Both the position numbers and the translations under genes were made by a program. From DATJGR01 sp963780795 (GTDB lineage: Bacteria > Pseudomonadota > Gammaproteobacteria > Pseudomonadales > Azotimanducaceae), in NCBI GenBank assembly GCA_963780795.1, contig CAWADH010000013.1, positions 124,001 through 188,000 of the forward strand: DNA of 64,000 bases. Direction: 5' to 3'. The notes beneath the pieces are model-generated. The model searched no databases. It worked only from the letters and a program-made list of their open reading frames with translations, and was not told where the DNA came from. Positions 1 to 8,673 of this stretch are shown in pieces (positions within the stretch are counted from its first letter, which is position 1; the number at the start of each line of letters is the position of its first letter).

Positions 1-513
1 TGGCGATTTCTCGACGAAGGTGCCATGGGTCAGACACCCAACGAACGGCGGATCAACCGTGAGTTCGTTTTGAATCAGTCGCGCTACCAAGGCGCGTCGA
101 TCCTGATCGCGCGCGCGAACTTCGGCTGCGGGTCGAGTCGCGAGCACGCGGTCTGGGCGCTGGAGGAGTACGGCATTCGTTGCGTTCTCGCACCGAGCTT
201 CGCCGACATCTTTTTCAATAATTGCTTCAAGAATGGCGTATTACCCATTGTTTTAGAAGAAGAAGTGATTGACGAACTTTTCAAAAAAATCGCGACAACG
301 CCAGGCTATGGGCTGACCATAGACTTGCCGAATCAGACGATCGTCGGTCCCGATGGAGCGCGGACGAGCTTTCACGTGGAACCTCACCGCAAGCACTGTC
401 TCGTGCATGGCCTCGACGACATCGGCCTGACGCTGCAAGCCGAAGCCGAAATTCGCGCGTTCGAGGCGAAACACCGGGCATTGCGGCCATGGCTGTTTAA
501 ATCAAGTTCTTAG
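1..513 (+). CDS. leuD: 3-isopropylmalate dehydratase small subunit (5'-truncated by window edge)
   Basis: The LeuD swivel subunit works with LeuC to isomerise 2-isopropylmalate to 3-isopropylmalate in leucine synthesis. The reading frame is open from base 1 with no start, so the N-terminus (roughly 45-50 residues by comparison with the usual 210-220) lies outside the window; the ATG at 25 is internal. The family signature RANFGCGSSREHA is present, followed by the usual NNCFKNG and GLDDIGLTL segments. It is followed after 23 bases by leuB in the same orientation, the normal leuCDB order. The call is secure; the true start is not visible. Confidence 0.95.
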   Translation, partial: WRFLDEGAMGQTPNERRINREFVLNQSRYQGASILIARANFGCGSSREHAVWALEEYGIRCVLAPSFADIFFNNCFKNGVLPIVLEEEVIDELFKKIATTPGYGLTIDLPNQTIVGPDGARTSFHVEPHRKHCLVHGLDDIGLTLQAEAEIRAFEAKHRALRPWLFKSSS

Positions 514-536
514 AAAGAAGATGCAACTATAAGATT

Positions 537-1631
537 ATGAAAAAGAAAGTACTGATACTTCCCGGCGATGGAATCGGTCCGGAAGTGGTGTCTCAAGCTG
601 TGCGGGTCATGTTGGCAGCTGCCCCGATGGCCGGCTTCGAACTCCAACTGGACGAAGCGCTGTTGGGCGGCCGCGCCATCGAGGAGAACGGTTCGCCGCT
701 GCCGAAGGAAACGCTTGCCGCCGCGAAAGCATCGGACGCGGTGCTGCTCGGCGCGGTCGGTGGCCCGAAGTGGGATTCGCTGCCGATGCAGCAGCGTCCC
801 GAACGCGGTCTGCTCGATTTGCGCGCGGGTCTCGAACTGTTCGCGAATCTCCGACCGGCACTGCTGTTCCGCCCACTCGCTGATGCGTCGTCGCTGAAGC
901 GTGAACTGGTCGAAGATCTCGACATCCTCATCGTTCGCGAACTCACCGGCGGCATCTACTTCGGCAAGCCTCGCGGCATCGAACTGGTCGACAACCTGCG
1001 GCGCGGCTTCAACACCGATGTCTATGACGAGACGGAGATCGCCCGCATCGGTCGCGTCGCGTTCGATCTGGCGCGCAAGCGCAATCGACGTGTGTGCTCG
1101 GTGGACAAAGCAAACGTGCTCGAAGTCACACAGCTGTGGCGAGAGGTCATGAAGGAGGTTGCAGCCGACTATCCCGACGTCGAACTGAGCCACATGTATG
1201 TGGACAACGCGGGCATGCAACTCGTCCGCCGGCCGAAGCAGTTCGACGTGATCGTTACCGGCAACATGTTCGGCGACATCCTCTCCGATGTGGCGGCGAT
1301 GCTCACCGGTTCGCTCGGCATGCTGCCCTCGGCGTCGCTCGGGTCGGACGGGCGCGGGCTCTACGAACCGGTGCACGGATCTGCGCCGGACATCGTCGGC
1401 CGCGGCATTTCCAATCCGTTAGCGACCATTCTCTCGGTCGGAATGATGTTCCGATACACGTTCGGCGCGATCGAGGCGGCCGCGCGGATCGATCGCGCCG
1501 TACAGCAGGTGCTCGAGCGCGGCTTGCGCACGCCGGACATCCTGCCGGAGGAAACGACCGGTCTGCAGCGCGTCGGCACAGAAGAGATGGGGCAAGCAGT
1601 TCTGGATGCATTTGCACGGGGAGACAGATGA
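537..1631 (+). CDS. leuB: 3-isopropylmalate dehydrogenase
   Basis: Catalyses NAD-dependent oxidative decarboxylation of 3-isopropylmalate to 2-oxoisocaproate, the third leucine-specific step, in the cytoplasm. The protein has 364 residues, normal for the family. Visible landmarks are GDGIGPEV near the N-terminus, the SVDKANVL segment, the dehydrogenase signature beginning NMFGDILSD at about residue 242, and GSLGMLPSASLG followed by EPVHGSAPDI. The ATG at 537 follows a weak purine stretch (AGAAAGAAG). The stop TGA overlaps the next start, so leuB and asd are translationally coupled. Confidence 0.97.
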   Translation: MKKKVLILPGDGIGPEVVSQAVRVMLAAAPMAGFELQLDEALLGGRAIEENGSPLPKETLAAAKASDAVLLGAVGGPKWDSLPMQQRPERGLLDLRAGLELFANLRPALLFRPLADASSLKRELVEDLDILIVRELTGGIYFGKPRGIELVDNLRRGFNTDVYDETEIARIGRVAFDLARKRNRRVCSVDKANVLEVTQLWREVMKEVAADYPDVELSHMYVDNAGMQLVRRPKQFDVIVTGNMFGDILSDVAAMLTGSLGMLPSASLGSDGRGLYEPVHGSAPDIVGRGISNPLATILSVGMMFRYTFGAIEAAARIDRAVQQVLERGLRTPDILPEETTGLQRVGTEEMGQAVLDAFARGDR

Positions 1632-2650
1632 TGCGGCAGGTCAATGTCGCGGTGGTCGGCGCAACCGGTGCGGTTGGCGAGGCGATGGTCGAGATTCTGG
1701 AAGAGCGTAACTTTCCGGTGAAGGAGTTGTACTTGCTGGCAAGCGAGCGCTCGGAAGGCAAGGTGATCAGGTTCGGCGGTCGTTCCATTCGGGTGAGGCG
1801 GCTCGACCAGTTCGATTTTGCCGGCGTGGACATTGCCCTGTTCTCGGCCGGCGCTTCGATCTCGGCCGACTTCGCCCCAAAGGCGGCCGAGGCGGGCTGT
1901 ATCGTCATCGACAATACGTCACAGTTCCGCTACGACGACGCCATCCCGTTGGTGGTCCCGGAAGTGAATCCGCACGCGGTCGCAAAGCGTCACCCGCGTG
2001 GCATCATTGCGAATCCGAACTGCTCCACGATTCAGATGGTGGTTGCCCTGAAGCCGATATTCGACGCGGTCGGCATCGAGCGCATCAATGTTGCGACGTA
2101 TCAATCGGTATCGGGCGCCGGCGCGAAAGGCATTCGCGAGCTCGCAGGTCAGACGGCAGACCTGTTGAACGCGAAGCCGATCGAACCAAAGGCGTTTTCG
2201 CGCCAGATTGCGTTCAACGTCATTCCGCACATCGACGTCTTCCAGGAGAACGGCTACACGAAGGAAGAAATGAAGATGGTGTGGGAGACGCGCAAGATTC
2301 TCGAAGTGCCAGACATCCTCGTGAATCCGACATGCGTGCGTGTCCCGGTTTTCTATGGTCATTCGGAGGCGGTGCACATCGAGACGCGCAACAAGCTGAG
2401 CGCGGTCGATGCACGCGCGCTGCTGTCGAAGGCACCGGGCGTTCGAGTGCTCGACGAACGCAAGAACGGTGGCTATCCGACTGCCGTCGTCGATGCCGCC
2501 GGAAAGGATCCGGTGTGGGTCGGACGTATACGCGAAGACATCTCGCATCCACGCGGACTCGATCTCTGGATCGTTTCCGACAATGTCCGTAAAGGGGCGG
2601 CTCTGAACAGTGTACAAATCGCGGAGCTTTTGCTAAAAGAACAGCAATAA
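1628..2650 (+). CDS. asd: Aspartate-semialdehyde dehydrogenase
   Basis: Reduces L-aspartyl-4-phosphate to aspartate semialdehyde, the branch point to lysine, threonine, methionine and diaminopimelate. The 340-residue protein has the NADP-binding GATGAVGEA loop at the N-terminus, the catalytic cysteine in NPNCSTIQ (Cys132) and the substrate-binding region around SVSGAGAKG. The ATG at 1628 overlaps the leuB stop as ATGA; a second ATG follows at 1631, so the start is uncertain by one codon. The open frame extends far upstream inside leuB, but that part is a shadow of leuB. The leuB-asd-fimV order is typical of betaproteobacteria. Confidence 0.96.
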   Translation: MMRQVNVAVVGATGAVGEAMVEILEERNFPVKELYLLASERSEGKVIRFGGRSIRVRRLDQFDFAGVDIALFSAGASISADFAPKAAEAGCIVIDNTSQFRYDDAIPLVVPEVNPHAVAKRHPRGIIANPNCSTIQMVVALKPIFDAVGIERINVATYQSVSGAGAKGIRELAGQTADLLNAKPIEPKAFSRQIAFNVIPHIDVFQENGYTKEEMKMVWETRKILEVPDILVNPTCVRVPVFYGHSEAVHIETRNKLSAVDARALLSKAPGVRVLDERKNGGYPTAVVDAAGKDPVWVGRIREDISHPRGLDLWIVSDNVRKGAALNSVQIAELLLKEQQ

Positions 2651-2850
2651 GTGTTACTTACTGCACTCTTTGAACGCCTCTTCTAAGTTATCTTTTGTTC
2701 GGCATTGCGTCGGCGCCTTCGGGCGCCGAATCGCTATGCAAGGTGATGTCACAGGTCTCTGGTTTGGTGCGGCCTGTGTACGTTCCGGCGTTCGCGATCA
2801 ATGGACGGTATCGGACCTCGGATCGGCTCGATAAATCGAAGGACACGAAT

Positions 2851-5184
2851 ATGGCTCGCAGGTTGGCACTCGGTTACGCCCTCACGGCGACCCTCTGGTG
2901 CGCCCAGGCCTTTGCGCTGGGGCTCGGTGACATCACGGTTCACTCGGCGCTGAACCAGAAGCTCGACGCAGAAATCGAGTTGCTCGAGACGCGCGGTATG
3001 AGCGAGTCGGAGATCGTTGCGCAACTCGCGTCATCGGACGATTTCAAGCGCGTCGGCATCGAGCGTTTCTTCTTTCTGACCAGCCTGCAATTCCACGTGG
3101 AACTGCGCGAAGGTCGCGCGGTGCTCCGGGTCAGCAGTGCGCAGCCTATGACCGAGCCGTATCTGAACTTCCTCGTGCAGGTCATCTGGCCGAATGGCCG
3201 GCTGCTGAAGGAGTACACGGTTCTGCTCGACCCACCCACATATAAGGAGCAGCCCGCGCCGGCGGTCGCGAGTCCAGGCCGAAGCGACAAAGGCGGAGGA
3301 CCCGCCGGTCGCGTCGAACGGACACCGACGAGACCCGATTCCCAGGTTTCCCTCAGTAGTGCACCCCGTTCGACCCAGCCCGCGACCCAACCCCGACCTC
3401 CCTCAGATCGACTCACCGGCGACAGCTATGGCGTCACCGATCGGGACGACACGTTGTGGAAGATCGCTCAACGCGCGCGTCCGTCCGAGAACGTGACGGT
3501 GCAGCAGAGCATGCTGGCGATCGCGCGCATGAATCCGGAAGCGTTCATCGGCGGCAACGTCAACCTGCTGAAAGCCGGCTATACGTTGCGTCTTCCGAAG
3601 GAAGCCGATGTAACGGCGATCTCGAAGGCAGAAGCGGTGAGTGAGGTCGCGTCTCAGAATCAGGCGTGGCAGGCGTACCGACGCGGCGAAGGTCTCGCGA
3701 GCGTTGCGCCCACATCGGCGCCTGCAACCGACGAGAGCCAAGCGCTGGCGGGGCAGGTCGACGCCACTACGAAGAAGTCCGTAGCCGCGGCACCGCAAGG
3801 CCCCGATGGCGAGCTGCGCATCGTTGCTGGTGATGCATCGGATCGTGGCACCGGATCGGGTGGCGGCAACGCGGACACGGCCGCGCTCGAAAGCCAACTC
3901 GCAGCCGCGAAAGAAGAAGCAGATCGAATCGCGCTCGAACGCGACGACGCCGTCGCACGTCTCGACAAAGTGACGTCGCAAGCTGAACAGACTCAACGAC
4001 AGATCGAAGTGCGCGATCAGCAGATCGCGCAGATGCAGGAACAATTGAAGGCGGCGAAGAGTGCTGCCGCCGCGGCGCCGACACCCGCCAAAAAAGAGGC
4101 GGGTGGCGGAATCGCCGCGCTTCTGGCGTCGCCGCTGGTGCTGGCCGGCGCCGCGATCGTGCTGGTGCTGATTGTCGTCGCGGGAATGATGCGCGCGCGA
4201 AGCCGGCGTCGCGACGACGAAGCAATGCCTGTGTTCGAAGAGGCGGAGCCGACTCCGTCCGCGGTGTCCAGAACACGCCCTCGCGTCGAAGAGATCGTCG
4301 ACGACGATATCGAGCCCGAAGCACCGACGCTGCGACAGGAAGAGGAACACGAAGCGCCGCCGCACCACGAAGGCGCGCAAACGAGCGACGTGATCGGAGA
4401 GGCCGACATCTACATTGCCTACGGCCGTTATCCGCAAGCGGTCAGCCTGTTGCTCGGGGCGCTCGACGACGACCCCAATCGCTCGGACGTTCGGGTCAAG
4501 CTGCTGGAGGTGTACGCCGAGACGAAGGACGAGGCGGGTTTCGAGACGCACATGAACGAGTTGCTGACGCGTTGCGATGACAACGAGCTGCTGCTCGAGG
4601 CGCGCGAGCTGGAAACGAAGCTGCGTGAAGACGGTCCGGTAGCGGCGGCCAGTGTGGCAACGGATGACGATGCGGTTTCGGGCAACCTCGATGATTTCCA
4701 GCTCGACCTCGATGCAGACGAAGCGGACGAGGACGACGGCGCACCGAGCGCACGAACGAGCGCATCCGGCGAGCGTTTGGAACGCGCTTCGGACGATCTG
4801 GGTGGAGACCTCGGAATCGACTTCAAGCCGGACGATGAGCCGACCGTGGTCCGCACGCACTCATCGTCCGCGCGCGTGAAGCAGGAACTCGGCGACGTGG
4901 CCGTGGCTGCAGACGAAGGCGACGATTTCGACCTCGAGGATCTGGAGTTCGAACCCACTGCGCGCAATGACGCGAAGCCGGGAGCGACCGCCGGCGAAGA
5001 AACCGACGATGCGTTCGAATTCCTCAACGAAGAGGACGCAGCCACCACCAAGCTCGATCTCGCGAGGGCCTACATCGACATGGGCGATGAAGACGGCGCG
5101 CGCGAGATCCTGACGGAGGTTCTCCAGGAAGGCAGCCACGAGCAACAGCAGACGGCGAACGAACTTCTGGCCAAGCTCGGCTAG
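2851..5184 (+). CDS. fimV: FimV-like LysM/TPR inner-membrane protein
   Basis: FimV-family polar hub protein linked to type IV pili and twitching motility. The start at 2851 is chosen because it gives a good signal peptide (MARRLALGYALT, hydrophobic core, AQAFA) followed by the family's GLGDITVHSALNQ opening. Residues about 190-250 form a LysM peptidoglycan-binding module, about 370-410 a coiled coil rich in Gln/Glu, about 418-450 a single membrane helix with an Arg-rich cytoplasmic flank, then a very acidic region and TPR-like segments at about 514-560 and in the last 45 residues. At 777 residues it is within the family range. The 200 bases upstream hold no promoter I can call confidently. 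Confidence 0.88.
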   Translation: MARRLALGYALTATLWCAQAFALGLGDITVHSALNQKLDAEIELLETRGMSESEIVAQLASSDDFKRVGIERFFFLTSLQFHVELREGRAVLRVSSAQPMTEPYLNFLVQVIWPNGRLLKEYTVLLDPPTYKEQPAPAVASPGRSDKGGGPAGRVERTPTRPDSQVSLSSAPRSTQPATQPRPPSDRLTGDSYGVTDRDDTLWKIAQRARPSENVTVQQSMLAIARMNPEAFIGGNVNLLKAGYTLRLPKEADVTAISKAEAVSEVASQNQAWQAYRRGEGLASVAPTSAPATDESQALAGQVDATTKKSVAAAPQGPDGELRIVAGDASDRGTGSGGGNADTAALESQLAAAKEEADRIALERDDAVARLDKVTSQAEQTQRQIEVRDQQIAQMQEQLKAAKSAAAAAPTPAKKEAGGGIAALLASPLVLAGAAIVLVLIVVAGMMRARSRRRDDEAMPVFEEAEPTPSAVSRTRPRVEEIVDDDIEPEAPTLRQEEEHEAPPHHEGAQTSDVIGEADIYIAYGRYPQAVSLLLGALDDDPNRSDVRVKLLEVYAETKDEAGFETHMNELLTRCDDNELLLEARELETKLREDGPVAAASVATDDDAVSGNLDDFQLDLDADEADEDDGAPSARTSASGERLERASDDLGGDLGIDFKPDDEPTVVRTHSSSARVKQELGDVAVAADEGDDFDLEDLEFEPTARNDAKPGATAGEETDDAFEFLNEEDAATTKLDLARAYIDMGDEDGAREILTEVLQEGSHEQQQTANELLAKLG

Positions 5185-5216
5185 CCGTATCGATTCGCTG
5201 CGCGAAGCGGCCGGTC

Positions 5217-6014
5217 GTGCATCACATCGCGTTAGGCGTCGAATACGACGGTCACGCCTTTCATGGGTGGCAGCGTCAGCCGGGTCACCGCTCGGTGCAG
5301 CAAGCGCTCGAGGAGGCGTTGTCGAAGATCGCCGACCAACCGGTCAAGTTGACCGCGGCGGGTCGCACCGACGCCGGTGTGCACGCGACGCAACAGGTTG
5401 CCGCCTTCACCACACAGGCAGAGCGCCCGAATAGCGCGTGGATTCGCGGCACGAACAGCCTGCTGTCCGATGAAATGAGCGTGCGCTGGGCGTTGCCGGT
5501 GCCGGTCGATTTTCACGCCCGCTATAGCGCAACCGGGCGCCGCTACCAGTACGTCTTCCTCGAGACCGAGCGCGCGCCCTCGATCGGGAGACACTACGTC
5601 ACCTGGTCGGTGGCACGCCTCGATGATGCGGCGATGCACGCGGCCGCGCAGCAGTTGATCGGCGAACACGACTTCAGCTCGTTTCGCAGCGCTTCATGTC
5701 AGGCCAAATCGCCGTTTCGATGCGTATTCGCGGTGGCGGTGCGGCGGTTCGAAGACTTCGTTGTTCTCGACATCACCGCCAACGCGTTCCTGCAGCACAT
5801 GGTGCGCAACATCGCCGGGGCGCTGTTGCAGGTGGGACGTGGTGAGCGCGCGGTGGCCTGGCTCGCAGATGTGCTGATGGCGCGGAACAGGAATCTGGTA
5901 GGTGCCACCGCACCGCCGACAGGGCTGTATCTGGTCGACGTCCAGTACGGAGCGCTCGAACTGCCGCGCGCCCAACCACCACTGGTGCTCCGAGCCCTGG
6001 GCGACGTCTGGTAG
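5217..6014 (+). CDS. truA: tRNA pseudouridine(38-40) synthase
   Basis: Isomerises uridines 38-40 in the anticodon stem of many tRNAs. The catalytic aspartate lies in GRTDAGVHA (Asp52), and the family motifs VEYDGHAFHGWQRQ, FHARYSATGR and FLQHMVRNIAG are present. The 265-residue length is normal. The start is GTG at 5217, immediately before the conserved N-terminal strand; no ATG fits. It sits between fimV and trpF, as in other betaproteobacteria, where the whole block is probably one transcription unit. Confidence 0.95.
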   Translation: MHHIALGVEYDGHAFHGWQRQPGHRSVQQALEEALSKIADQPVKLTAAGRTDAGVHATQQVAAFTTQAERPNSAWIRGTNSLLSDEMSVRWALPVPVDFHARYSATGRRYQYVFLETERAPSIGRHYVTWSVARLDDAAMHAAAQQLIGEHDFSSFRSASCQAKSPFRCVFAVAVRRFEDFVVLDITANAFLQHMVRNIAGALLQVGRGERAVAWLADVLMARNRNLVGATAPPTGLYLVDVQYGALELPRAQPPLVLRALGDVW

Positions 6015-6042
6015 ACTACCGCGCTTTTTCGGACCCTGGCGA

Positions 6043-6672
6043 ATGCGCGTTAGAGCGAAAATCTGCGGCATTACGCGTCTGGCGGACGCACAGGCCGCGA
6101 TCGCGGCCGGATGCGATGCGCTCGGGTTCAACTTCCATGGGCCAAGCCCACGCTACATATCGCCTGCCAAAGCGAGAGCCATCATCGAAGCGGTGCCGCC
6201 GTTCGTGTCGTGTGTCGGCCTGTTCGTCGACGCGAACGCTGACGATGTGCGTCGCAACGCCGAAACAGCGGGCGTCGGTCTGCTGCAATTCCATGGCGAC
6301 GAAACGGATGCGGATTGTGCGGCGGCCGGCTATCCCTTCATAAAGGTCATACGGGTAACGGGGCCGATCGATGCAGCCGCGCTGGCGAGACGTTACCCGC
6401 GCGCGAGCGCGCTGCTTTTCGACTCCGGCACTCCAACAACACCGGGCGGAACGGGTATGACCTTCGACTGGTCGTGGTGGCCCGGCTCCAGTCCGGTGCC
6501 GTTGATCCTCGCAGGCGGACTTACGCCTGACAACGTCGCCGAGGGGATTCGGCGGACGCGCCCATATGCGGTGGATGTCGCCAGCGGCGTCGAGGGTTCG
6601 AAGAAGGGTGAGAAAGACGTGCAGAAGATCCAACAATTCATGACCGAGGTGCAGCGTGCGCGAGGGAACTAA
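6043..6672 (+). CDS. trpF: Phosphoribosylanthranilate isomerase
   Basis: Converts N-(5-phosphoribosyl)anthranilate to CdRP in tryptophan synthesis. The 209-residue beta/alpha barrel starts MRVRAKICGIT with the catalytic cysteine at position 8, and carries GLFVDAN, LQFHGDE, and the phosphate-binding end LAGGLTPDNV and DVASGVEGSKKGEKD. The frame is open upstream into truA, but the ATG at 6043 matches the family's N-terminus exactly. Its last 17 bases overlap trpB, which indicates coupled expression. Confidence 0.96.
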   Translation: MRVRAKICGITRLADAQAAIAAGCDALGFNFHGPSPRYISPAKARAIIEAVPPFVSCVGLFVDANADDVRRNAETAGVGLLQFHGDETDADCAAAGYPFIKVIRVTGPIDAAALARRYPRASALLFDSGTPTTPGGTGMTFDWSWWPGSSPVPLILAGGLTPDNVAEGIRRTRPYAVDVASGVEGSKKGEKDVQKIQQFMTEVQRARGN

Positions 6673-7870
6673 CGACTTGTATGAGGCGCCGACCCGCGAC
6701 GGTCACTTCGGAAGATATGGCGGGAGATTCGTCGCGGAAACACTGTTTCACGCGCTCGACCAGCTTGACGCCCTCTACCAGGAACTGAAGGAAGATCCGG
6801 ACTTCCGGCGAGAACTCGCGCAGGATCTGTCGCAGTACGTCGGCCGGCCGACGCCGCTGTACGCAGCGGAACGCCTGACGCGGGAACTCGGGGGCGCGCA
6901 GATATTTCTCAAGCGCGAAGACCTGAATCACACCGGCGCGCACAAGATCAACAACACCGTCGGCCAGGCGTTGTTGGCGAAGCGCATCGGCAAGCGGCGC
7001 ATCATCGCGGAGACCGGCGCCGGTCAGCACGGTGTGGCAACCGCAACCGTAGCGGCGAGGCTCGGGCTCAAGTGCCAGGTCTACATGGGCTCGGAGGACA
7101 TCAAACGCCAGAGTCTCAACGTCTACCGGATGAAGCTGTTGGGGGCGGAGGTGGTGCCGGTCACGTCGGGTTCGCGCACGCTCAAGGACGCGATGAACGA
7201 AGCGATGCGTGACTGGGTGACCAACGTGGACGACACCCACTACATCATCGGCACTGTGGCCGGTCCGCATCCATATCCGATGATGGTGCGCGACTTTCAG
7301 TCGGTGATCGGTCAGGAAGCGCGCGCCCAGTGTCTTCAGCAGACCGGCCGGTTGCCCGACACGCTGGTCGCGTGCGTGGGCGGCGGGTCGAATGCCATCG
7401 GTCTGTTCTATCCGTTCGTCGACGATTCGTCCGTTCGCTTCGTTGGCGTGGAAGCGGGAGGGCTGGGCGTCGAGACCGGGAAGCATGCCGCGTCGCTGTC
7501 GGCTGGAACGCCTGGCGTCCTGCACGGGAACCGCACGTATCTGTTGTCCGATGCCGATGGTCAGATCATCGAAACGCATTCGATTTCTGCCGGCCTCGAC
7601 TATCCGGGCGTCGGCCCCGAGCATGCTTTCTTCAAAGACATCGGCCGGGCCGACTACGTGTCGGTCACCGACACCGCCGCGCTCTCGGCATTTCGTTTTG
7701 TGACACAGGTCGAGGGCATCATGCCTGCCCTCGAGTCGAGCCACGCGCTCGCATGGGTTCGCGAATACGCGCCGCGCGCGCCGCGCGACGAGATCGTCAT
7801 CGTCAATCTCTCCGGACGCGGCGACAAAGACATCATGACGGTGGCGGCAATCGACGAGATCGCATTGTGA
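6656..7870 (+). CDS. trpB: Tryptophan synthase beta chain
   Basis: Pyridoxal-phosphate enzyme joining indole and serine to give tryptophan, as an alpha2-beta2 complex with TrpA. The PLP lysine is Lys97 in HTGAHKINN, the phosphate-binding loop is GGGSNAIG, and the HGVATATVAA and GPHPYP motifs are in place. Length is 404 residues. The only suitable start is the GTG at 6656, which overlaps the end of trpF. The stop overlaps the trpA start as GTGA, so the two subunits are coupled in translation. Confidence 0.97.
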   Translation: MREGTNDLYEAPTRDGHFGRYGGRFVAETLFHALDQLDALYQELKEDPDFRRELAQDLSQYVGRPTPLYAAERLTRELGGAQIFLKREDLNHTGAHKINNTVGQALLAKRIGKRRIIAETGAGQHGVATATVAARLGLKCQVYMGSEDIKRQSLNVYRMKLLGAEVVPVTSGSRTLKDAMNEAMRDWVTNVDDTHYIIGTVAGPHPYPMMVRDFQSVIGQEARAQCLQQTGRLPDTLVACVGGGSNAIGLFYPFVDDSSVRFVGVEAGGLGVETGKHAASLSAGTPGVLHGNRTYLLSDADGQIIETHSISAGLDYPGVGPEHAFFKDIGRADYVSVTDTAALSAFRFVTQVEGIMPALESSHALAWVREYAPRAPRDEIVIVNLSGRGDKDIMTVAAIDEIAL

Positions 7871-8673
7871 GCCGCATTCAAACCAGATTGAGTTCCCTGC
7901 GAAGATCGGGTCGTAAGGCGCTGGTAACGTTCATCACCGGCGGCGATCCCAACAAGGCAACTACGGCGCCCGCGCTGCATGCACTGGTGGCGGGCGGCGC
8001 CGACGTCATCGAGGTGGGCGTGCCGTTTTCCGACCCCGAAGCAGAGGGTCCCGCGATTCAGAAGAGTTCGGAACGCGCACTGGCGGCCGGAACGCGGCTC
8101 ATCGACATTCTCGATGTCGTCAAGGAGTTCCGGTCGGAAGATGCAACGACGCCGGTGTTGCTGATGGGTTATCTCAATTCGGTAGAGCGGATGGGGTATC
8201 GCGAGTTCGTCAATCGCGCGTCGGCCGCGGGTGTCGATGGAATGATCATCGTCAATCTACCGCCTGAAGAAGCGAGCGAGCTGCTCGAATTGATGCGCGC
8301 GCGCGGTCTCGAACTGATCTTCCTGGTGGCCCCAACGACCACACCGGAGCGCATCGGTCTGATCGCGGGACATGCTGGAGGCTTCATCTACTATGTCGCG
8401 CTCAAGGGCGTGACCGGCGCTACGCATCTGCGCACCGACGGTATTGCGGAACAGATCGCTCGCATTCGTTCACACACCGACCTTCCAATCATGATCGGCT
8501 TTGGCATCAAGGACGGAACGTCGGCGCGCATGGTGGCGCCGCTCGCGGACGGCGTGGTGGTCGGTACATCGCTCGTCACGACGATGGAGCGCCATCAGCG
8601 TGAACCGCAGCGGATCGCTGCTGCGCTGCGCGAGCAACTTCAGGAGATTCGAACGGCGATCGACAACGTATGA
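7867..8673 (+). CDS. trpA: Tryptophan synthase alpha chain (Glu at position 60)
   Basis: Cleaves indole-3-glycerol phosphate and channels indole to TrpB. The 268-residue barrel starts at a GTG that overlaps the trpB stop. The catalytic Glu49 is present in IEVGVPFSDP. The second acid-base residue, Asp60 in the Escherichia and Salmonella enzymes, is replaced by glutamate (PEAEGP), a conservative change at a catalytic position. The phosphate site (YYVALKGVTGA, GFGIKDG, VVGTSLV) is otherwise standard. The stop overlaps the start of folC as ATGA; in most betaproteobacteria accD lies between these two genes, but it is absent here. Confidence 0.95.
   Translation: MSRIQTRLSSLRRSGRKALVTFITGGDPNKATTAPALHALVAGGADVIEVGVPFSDPEAEGPAIQKSSERALAAGTRLIDILDVVKEFRSEDATTPVLLMGYLNSVERMGYREFVNRASAAGVDGMIIVNLPPEEASELLELMRARGLELIFLVAPTTTPERIGLIAGHAGGFIYYVALKGVTGATHLRTDGIAEQIARIRSHTDLPIMIGFGIKDGTSARMVAPLADGVVVGTSLVTTMERHQREPQRIAAALREQLQEIRTAIDNV

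Noticed and set aside
2651..2850. Promoter in front of fimV
   Set aside because: TTGAAC and TATCTT occur at 2670 and 2689, but only 13 bases apart; no pair with acceptable spacing was found.
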